This document shows, in pieces, positions 58,066 through 64,000 of a stretch of DNA of 64,000 nucleotides (position 1 is its first letter; each line of letters opens with the position of its first letter). The notes under the pieces were generated by a model. That model ran no database searches and had not been told where the DNA came from. It saw only the letters and a program-made list of their open reading frames with translations. The stretch is from JBBROS01 sp963792675 (GTDB lineage Bacteria > Pseudomonadota > Alphaproteobacteria > Acetobacterales > Acetobacteraceae): the NCBI GenBank assembly GCA_963792675.1, contig CAWBWT010000002.1, positions 62,001 through 126,000 on the forward strand. Direction: 5' to 3'. The position numbers and the translations under genes were made by a program.

Positions 58066-59263
58066 ATGGACCTGAGCTTCACCCCCGAGGAAACCGCCTT
58101 CCGCGAGCGGATGCGGTACTTCTTCCCGACCGAGATCCCCGCCGCCATCCGCGAGCAGGTCAAGCGCGGCGAGCACGTGCCGCGCGAGAGCCAGGTCGAG
58201 ACCCAGCGGATCCTGAACGCCAACGGCCTGGCGGTGCCGCATTGGCCGGCGGAGTGGGGCGGCCAGGGCTGGTCGCCGGTGCAGCTCTACATCTACCAGG
58301 ACGAGATGCAGCAGGCCTGCGTGCCGCCGCCGCTCGGCTTCAACGCCAACATGGTCGGCCCGGTGATCGCCCAGTTCGCCAACGAGGAGCAGAAGAAGCG
58401 CTTCCTGCCGGCCACCGCCAACCTCGACATCTGGTGGTGCCAGGGCTTCTCCGAGCCCGGCGCCGGCTCCGACCTCGCCAGCCTGCGCACGACCGCGGTG
58501 CGCGACGGCGATCATTACGTGGTCAACGGGCAGAAGACCTGGACCACGCTCGCGCAATACGCCGACTGGATCTTCTGCCTGTGCCGCACAGATCCCGCGG
58601 CCAAGAAGCAGCAGGGCATCAGCTTCCTCCTGATCGACATGAAGACGCCGGGCATCAGCGTGCGGCCGATCGTCACCATCGACGGTGGCCGCGAGGTCAA
58701 CGAGGTGTGGTTCGACGACGTCCGGGTACCGGTCGAGAACCTGGTCGGCGAGGAGAACAAGGGCTGGGACTACGCCAAGTTCCTGCTCGGCAACGAGCGC
58801 ACCGGCATCGCCCGCGTCGGCGTGTCGAAGGCGCGGGTGCGGCGGATCAAGCAGCTCGCGGCGCTGGAGCGGGTCGGCGACCGCCCGCTGCTCGAGGAGC
58901 CGCATTTCCGCGAGAAGCTGGCGCAGGTCGAGGTCGAGCTGAAAGCGCTCGAGATGACCCAGCTGCGGGTGGTGGCCGACGAGCGCCATCGCGAGCGCGG
59001 CAAGCCGAACCCGGCCAGCTCGATCCTGAAGCTGAAGGGCAGCGAGTTGCAGCAGGCCACCACGGAGCTGCTGATGGATGTGGTCGGCCCCTACGTGCTG
59101 CCGTACGACGCCCCACGAGGAAGGCAGCAACGAGCCGCCGATCGGCCCCGACTTCGCCGCCGAAGCGGCGCCGACCTACTTCAACTGGCGCAAGATCTCG
59201 ATCTACGGCGGCTCGAACGAGATCCAGCGCAACATCGTAGCGAAGGCGATCCTGGGGTTCTGA
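58066..59263 (+). pseudogene. Acyl-CoA dehydrogenase large subunit (PimC-like), one frameshift near the 3' end
   Basis: Frame-corrected length is about 398 residues. The N-terminal domain is MDLSFTPEETAFRERMRYFF, followed by GLAVPHWPAEWGGQGWSPVQ, WWCQGFSEPGAGSDLASLRT and KTWTTLAQYADWIFCLCRTD, all typical of FAD-binding acyl-CoA dehydrogenases. Near 59112 a net +1 shift (extra C in GCCCCAC) breaks the frame; the C-terminus continues HEEGSNEPPIGPDFAAEA and the conserved KISIYGGSNEIQRNIVAKAI. This large-subunit type normally pairs with a small-subunit partner (PimD), which is not found in this window. The ATG at 58066 follows GGGAGACGACC. Confidence 0.87.
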
Positions 59264-59282
59264 CATCCAGTCATGGGCGGGT

Positions 59283-59323
59283 CCGGGGGCGCCGCCCCCG
59301 GCGGGTCGAGGGCCGGTCCCTCG
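59283..59323. repeat. Double-hairpin REP-like unit
   Basis: Stem 1 is CCGGGGGC/GCCCCCGG with loop GCC (59283-59301). Stem 2 is CGAGGG/CCCTCG with a five-base loop (59307-59323). The same two-stem layout with the same GCC loop occurs at 40173-40215, with different stem sequences that preserve pairing. It may also end the catabolic operon transcript. Confidence 0.6.
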
Positions 59324-59333
59324 GAGAGGTCAC

Positions 59334-60131
59334 ATGAGCAAACTGAGTCGAAGGCTGTTCTGCGGCTGCGCGGCCGCGGCCCTGTCCTCGCATCTGGTGC
59401 GTGCCCAGCCCGCCAGCGCCGGCCCGCCCGACCCGGCGCTGCTCGACGAGTTGGTCGCCGCCAATCGCATCCTGTTCGACCAAGGCGTGGTGGACGGCTT
59501 CGGCCATGTCAGCGCCCGGCACGACAAGGACCCAAGCCGCTATTTGCTTTCCCGCAGCATGGCGCCGGTGCTGGTGACGGCGGCCGACATCATGGAGTTC
59601 GACCTGGACAGCACGCCGGTCGATCCGCAAGGGCGCGCCATCTACCTCGAGCGGTTCATTCACGGCGAGATCTACCGCGCGCATCCGGGCGTGCGGGCGA
59701 TCGTGCACAGCCACTCGCCGGGCGTGATCCCGTTCGGCGTCAGCAAGGTGGCGCTACGCCCGCTGTTCCACATGAGCAGCTTCCTGGGCGCCGGCGCGCC
59801 GGTGTTCGAGATCCGCGACGCCGGCGGCCCCGCCACCGACATGCTGATCCGCAACGCCGAGCTCGGGCGGGCGCTGGCGGCGGAGCTGGGCGATCACCCG
59901 GTGATGCTGATGCGCGGCCACGGCTCGGTGGCAACCGGCCCCTCGATCCGGCAGGCAGTGTTCCGGGCCGTCTACACCGAGCAGAACGCGCGCATGGAGA
60001 GCGATGCGTTGCGGCTGGGCGACGTCGCATTTTTGAGCGAGGGTGAAGCCGCCAGCGCGATGGAGACTACCGCCACGCTGGTGGACCGTCCGTGGGAGAT
60101 GTGGCGGAAGAAGGCAATGGACAGCCGCTGA
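59334..60131 (+). CDS. Class II aldolase/adducin family protein with Tat signal
   Basis: A 265-residue protein. Residues 1-29 look like a twin-arginine signal (KLSRRLFCGCAAAALSS, cleavage after AQPASA). The mature part is a class II aldolase/adducin fold: DGFGHVSARHDKDPSRYLLS, HPGVRAIVHSHSPGVIPFG with the metal-binding HSH, and MLMRGHGSVATGPSIRQAVF with the third His. Family members include fuculose-phosphate aldolase and ribulose-5-phosphate epimerase, which are cytosolic; an exported version is unusual, and the substrate is unknown. The ATG at 59334 has a GGAGAGGTCAC leader immediately after the double hairpin. Confidence 0.82.
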   Translation: MSKLSRRLFCGCAAAALSSHLVRAQPASAGPPDPALLDELVAANRILFDQGVVDGFGHVSARHDKDPSRYLLSRSMAPVLVTAADIMEFDLDSTPVDPQGRAIYLERFIHGEIYRAHPGVRAIVHSHSPGVIPFGVSKVALRPLFHMSSFLGAGAPVFEIRDAGGPATDMLIRNAELGRALAAELGDHPVMLMRGHGSVATGPSIRQAVFRAVYTEQNARMESDALRLGDVAFLSEGEAASAMETTATLVDRPWEMWRKKAMDSR

Positions 60132-60236
60132 AACTGGATTTTTAAATTGATGTTGCAACGACCATTAAGATGCGTCATTGAACGGGCGCCCGAGGCCCCG
60201 GGTTCTCCTGCGTCCGAGTTGGTGACCGGAATATCG

Positions 60237-61307
60237 ATGATCCGTGTGCTTTCAATTCCTGGTCGAACCCATGAAAACCCGTTTTTTAGACTGGTCGGGG
60301 ACGCGTTGGAGGCGGAGGGCCTGTGCCCGGTAATGACGTCGGCCGGCAATGCGATGCGCTTCCGCTACGACGTCCTGCACCTCAACTTTCCCACCCACTA
60401 CATCACCGAGAATGGTTGGCTCAAGGCGCTCGCGACGTCGGTCGTGCTCGGCTCCTACCTCCTGCTGGCGCGGCTGCTCGGCCGCAAGATCATCTACACG
60501 GTCCACGATGTGGTGCCGTTCCGCAGCCGCCACCATGCCCTCTCGCAGGCGTTCCTGCGGCTGACGCATAAGCTCACGAGCACGTTCGTCTTCCTCAGCA
60601 TGTCCTCGCGCACCGAGTTCGCGCGGATCTACCCGGCCGACCGTGACACGCCCTGGATCCTGACCCGGCACGGCCCCTACCCGGTCAAGCGCCTGTCCGA
60701 CGACGAGCGTCGGCGGCTGCGGGTCGAACTGGCCGGGTCGGACGATGCTGTCCTGGTCGGCTTTCTCGGCGCGATCAAGCCTTACAAGAACTTTGCTGCC
60801 CTGGGCGAACTGCCCGAACGCCTCCCCGACGGACGGCCGGTCCATATCGTGGTCGCGGGCCAGGTCGAGCGCGGCTATGAGGCCGAAACGGCCGCGGTGA
60901 TCGCCCGGCGCCCGCCCGGATCGGTGATCCGGCGTGACGAACGGCTCAGCGACGGTGTGCTCAACGACTTGATCCAAGCCGTCGACTTCGTGCTGCTGCC
61001 TTATCTGAAAGGCTCGAACTCCGGGATAGCCCTGCTGGTGCTCAGCAATGGCGGACGGGTCCTCGGCTCGGACATGCCGATCTTTCGCGAACTGGCCGCC
61101 GACGTCGGGCCACCCTGGGCCTACAGCGTCGCGCCGCTCGCCGCGGGGGGCCCGGGCCTCGCCACGGTTCTGCAGCAGGCCGTGGCCGACCCGGTCGATG
61201 ACGCGGCACGGGAGCGGTTGCGCCTTTATCTCGAGGCGGTGTCGTTCAGGAAAGCCGCGCACCAAGTCAGGGCATTGTGCGAGCGGCTGGTCTGGTCGAA
61301 CCGATGA
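60237..61307 (+). CDS. Glycosyltransferase, GT4/GT-B-like
   Basis: About 356 residues from the ATG at 60237. The N-terminal domain begins MIRVLSIPGRTHENPFFRLV and includes YDVLHLNFPTHYITENGWLK and KIIYTVHDVVPFRSRHHALS, as in GumH/GumK-like exopolysaccharide mannosyl- or glucuronosyltransferases. The C-terminal domain has VGFLGAIKPYKNFAALGELP, then HIVVAGQVERGYEAE and the donor-binding DFVLLPYLKGSNSGIALLVL. One hydrophobic stretch (LGSYLLLARLLG) may touch the membrane. A start at 60147 is possible but adds non-conserved residues. The last 41 bases overlap the convergent xanthine-dehydrogenase-type gene. Donor and acceptor are unknown. Confidence 0.8.
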   Translation: MIRVLSIPGRTHENPFFRLVGDALEAEGLCPVMTSAGNAMRFRYDVLHLNFPTHYITENGWLKALATSVVLGSYLLLARLLGRKIIYTVHDVVPFRSRHHALSQAFLRLTHKLTSTFVFLSMSSRTEFARIYPADRDTPWILTRHGPYPVKRLSDDERRRLRVELAGSDDAVLVGFLGAIKPYKNFAALGELPERLPDGRPVHIVVAGQVERGYEAETAAVIARRPPGSVIRRDERLSDGVLNDLIQAVDFVLLPYLKGSNSGIALLVLSNGGRVLGSDMPIFRELAADVGPPWAYSVAPLAAGGPGLATVLQQAVADPVDDAARERLRLYLEAVSFRKAAHQVRALCERLVWSNR

Positions 61308-64000
61308 CACTGCAGCCGGGCTGACCCGGTGCCGTTCCGCTGCGGCAGCGCGCCCATACCCGGTCGGCGGTGAACGGGGTCGCGGTGAAGCGCAAGCCGG
61401 TCGCGTCCGCGAGCGCGTTGGCGAGCGCCGGCGCCACCGGGTCGAACGGGCTCTCGCTCATGGACTTGGCGCCGAGCGGCCCGATCGTGTCGTACGTGTC
61501 GGCGAACAGCACCTCGGTGGGGGGTAGGTCGGCCCAGGCCGGGATGTGATAGGTGCGGAATGCCGGGTTGCAGACCTCGCCCCGGTCATCGATGCGCACG
61601 ATCTCATGCAGCGCCGCCCCCAGCGCCTGCGCCACGCCGCCCTCGATCTGGCCGCGGCACTGCATCGGGTTGAGCACGCGTCCGGCATCGGCCGCCTGGA
61701 CGCTGCGCAGGATGCGGATCTCGCCGGTGTCGGTGTTCACCGCCAGCCGGATGCCGTGCACGTTGAAGGCGAGCGAGCGCGGCGTCGCGTCGGCACGGCG
61801 CATCACCGCCATGCCCGGGCCGGCCAGCTCCCGCAACGGCACGCGTTCCCCGTCGCACGACACAGCGCCCGGCAGCAAGCGGCACGTCTCGACCGGCGCG
61901 CCCGTCCGGGCCGCCGCCGCGGCGATCACCCGTTGGCCGAGTGCGGCGGCCGCCAGCGCCGTCGCCTGCACCGCGACCACCACCCCGGTACTGCCATAGG
62001 CGCCAGTGTCGTGCCCCACCAGGTCGGTATCGGAGCGGCGCAGACGAACGTGGTCCGGCGTGGTGCCCAGCACTTCGGCGGCGACCTGCCGGTGCACGGT
62101 CGAGGTGCCGTTGCCGAACTCCGCCGTGCCCACCAGGATCTCGAACCCGCCATCGGCCGTGAGCGCCAGGCGCGTTTCGCCGCGGTGGCCGCCGGGCGGG
62201 GCGGTGTCGATCATCGTCATCGCGATCCCCTCGCCGACCCGCCACCCGGACCCGTCCGGCGGCGCGTCGCCGCCCGGCCCGCGCATCGCCGCCTCGACCA
62301 TGTCGAGGCATTGGTCGAGGCCGTAGCTGCCGAACTCCACGTCGTCGGCGCCGGCATGGGCGCCGACCAGCGCGTCGCCGGGCCGGACCATGTTGCGGCG
62401 ACGCATTGTGTAGGGGTCGATCCCGAGGCTCAGCGCCAAGGCGTCGATGATCTGCTCGACCGCGAACAGGGTCTGGCTCAGCCCGTAGCCGCGGAACGCG
62501 CCGGCCGGCACGGTATTGGTGTAGGCGGCGACCGCGTCCACCTGCTTGTCCGGGCAGCGATACATCGCCATGGCCGGGCCGCAGGCGTTCTCGAGCACCG
62601 CCGCACTATGGTTGCCGTAGGCGCCGGCATTGGCGACGACCTGCAGCGAGAGCGCGGTCAGGGTGCCGTCGCTCCGCGCCCCCGCCCGTGCGGTGACGCG
62701 CATCGGATGGCGAGTGGTGGTGGCGGCGAACTGCTCGGCGCGGGTGAGCTCGAGCTGCACCGGGCGGCGCAGCGTCCACGCGGCCAGCGCGCAGATGTCC
62801 TCCACCAGCATCTCCTGCTTGCCGCCGAAGCCGCCGCCGACCCGGCCGCACAGCACCCGCACCCGGTTCCGGTCCAGCCCCAGCAAGTCGGCCAGCGCGT
62901 CGCGCACCAGGAACGGCACCTGCGTGCTGGAGCGGACGAGCAAGCGGTCGCCCTCCACGGAGGCGATGGCGGCGTGGGTTTCGAGCGCCGCGTGCTGCAC
63001 CCGCTGCACCTCCACGGTGATCTCCTCGACCCGGTCGGCGGCGGCAAAGCCCGCCTCGGGGTCGCCGTGCCGCCCCTGCACGCGGCCGACCACGTTGCGG
63101 GCGGGGTCGGGGATGCGGCTGTGCGGCTTGTCGTGCAGCACCGGCGCCCCCGGCAGCATCGCCGCGTCCGGCTCGAACACCGCCGGCAGCACCTCGTACT
63201 CGACCCTCAGCGCCGCGCAGCCGGCCTCGGCCGCTGCGACATCCGACGGCGACGACGGCGGCCACGCGCTGGCCGACGAAGCGCACCACGTCGTCCAGCA
63301 GGCGCGTGTCGTCGGGGTCGGTGCGCGGGTCCTCGTGCCGCGCCGTCGAGTAAAGTCGCGCCGGCGCGTCCTCGTGGGTGAACACGGCGACCACGCCAGG
63401 CATCGCCAGCGCCGCGCTGCGGTCGATGCCGAGGATGCGAGCGTGGGCGTGCGGCGAGCGCAGCAGCCGCATGTGCAGCAGGCCCGGCACGTCCACGTCC
63501 AGCGTGAAGCGGGCCGTGCCCGATACGACGGCGGCCGCGTCCGGGGCGGCGACGCTGCGCGGCTCGGCGCCGACATGGCGAACGCCGCCGATGGCGTCGG
63601 CGATCGCGCGGTAGCCGGTGCAGCGGCACAGATTGCCCTTCATCGCCCGCTTCAGGTCGGCGCGCTGCGCCTGCGTCAGCGCGGAAGCGGTGACGATCAT
63701 GCCGCCGGTGCAGAAGCCGCACTGGAACCCCTGCGCGTCGGCGAACTGCCGCTGCATCGGATGGAGCGCGTCGGCCGTTCCCAGCCCCTCGACGGTGGTG
63801 ACCCGGCGGCCTTCGGCGCGCCAGGCCGGCACCACGCAGCTATGCACCGCCGTCCCGTCCAGCAGCACGGTGCAGGCGCCGCAATCGCCGGTGTCGCAGC
63901 CCTTCTTCACGCCGAACCGGCCGAGCTCGCGCAGCAGCGTGCGCAGGCACTGGCCCGGCGCCGGCGCCGCTTCGACGGCGACGCCGTCCACGTGCAGGAT
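61267..64000 (-). pseudogene. Fused FeS/molybdopterin xanthine dehydrogenase-family enzyme, one frameshift, 5' end outside window
   Basis: At least 910 residues. The N-terminal 2Fe-2S part has KKGCDTGDCGACTVLLDG and FQCGFCTGGM, then GNLCRCTGYRAI. It is joined directly to a molybdopterin subunit: RVGGGFGGKQEMLVEDICAL, YTNTVPAGAFRGYGLSQTLF and the catalytic Glu region GPLGAKSMSESPFDP. Near 63235 a net +1 shift interrupts RVAAVVA before AAAEAGCAALRVEYEVL. The fusion resembles E. coli XdhD-type oxidoreductases that hydroxylate purines or N-heterocycles. No FAD subunit lies in this window. The gene overlaps the convergent glycosyltransferase by 41 bases. The start lies beyond 64000. Confidence 0.85.

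Noticed and set aside
60147..60236. Upstream start of the glycosyltransferase
   Set aside because: The first strand of the fold begins at the ATG at 60237; the preceding residues show no conserved pattern.
61546..63381. 611-codon plus-strand frame opposite the xanthine-dehydrogenase-type gene
   Set aside because: No protein family features; the minus strand carries all catalytic motifs.

Overview
This is a 64 kb, very GC-rich chromosomal window from a motile alphaproteobacterium, most likely of the Rhodospirillales/Acetobacterales type. The evidence is the flagellar regulator FlbD with sigma-54-like promoters, a GapR (DUF2312) nucleoid protein, three-gene pntAA-pntAB-pntB transhydrogenase, an ScfR-type regulator divergent from isocitrate lyase, and the typical alphaproteobacterial GTCAT palindromes between genes. 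No rRNA, tRNA, CRISPR array, prophage or transposase was recognised.

Layout. 0-2 kb: 5' part of isocitrate lyase (aceA) divergent from an ScfR/RamB-like regulator. 2-15.4 kb: flagellar cluster, with flgE-flgK-flgL on the minus strand and fliK-flgD-fliF-fliG-fliH-fliN-flbD-flhA on the plus strand. Two sigma-54-like promoters lie back to back between flgE and fliK. 15.4-16.0 kb: an unrecognised three-gene operon of tiny proteins, one membrane-bound. 16-22.3 kb: proton-translocating transhydrogenase, a UbiB/ABC1 kinase-like protein and an M3 oligoendopeptidase. 22.5-28.8 kb: acyl-CoA ligase, a GT61-like and a tandem GT2 glycosyltransferase, GapR and a DUF1244 protein. 28.9-31.6 kb: glycerate 2-kinase and a frameshifted pyruvate kinase (ttuD-ttuE-like pair). 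31.6-32.3 kb: gene-free. 32.3-35.5 kb: chemoreceptor and a GH5-like glycoside hydrolase. 35.6-40.2 kb: first branched-chain-amino-acid-type (HAAT) ABC importer, containing a LivM-LivG fusion. 40.2-47.7 kb: ABC exporter, Mfd-like translocase, frameshifted PHB-depolymerase-type esterase and nitronate monooxygenase. 47.8-52.8 kb: second complete HAAT importer. 52.9-59.3 kb: beta-oxidation genes in the order of pimF-pimA-pimB-pimC. 59.3-64 kb: a Tat-signal class II aldolase, a glycosyltransferase, and a fused FeS/molybdopterin xanthine-dehydrogenase-type enzyme running off the window.

How the genes work together. The flagellar block is one late/middle-gene assembly unit controlled by its own sigma-54 activator. 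The second HAAT importer directly precedes CoA ligase, hydratase/dehydrogenase, thiolase and acyl-CoA dehydrogenase genes, which suggests uptake plus CoA-dependent degradation of an organic (perhaps dicarboxylic) acid. Acetyl-CoA from that route would feed the glyoxylate shunt begun by aceA.

Caution. Seven genes (pyruvate kinase, esterase, and five of the genes between 52.9 and 63.3 kb) are interrupted by frameshifts although the coding signal continues in another frame. Most shifts are net +1 insertions. Sequence or assembly error is at least as likely as true gene decay.
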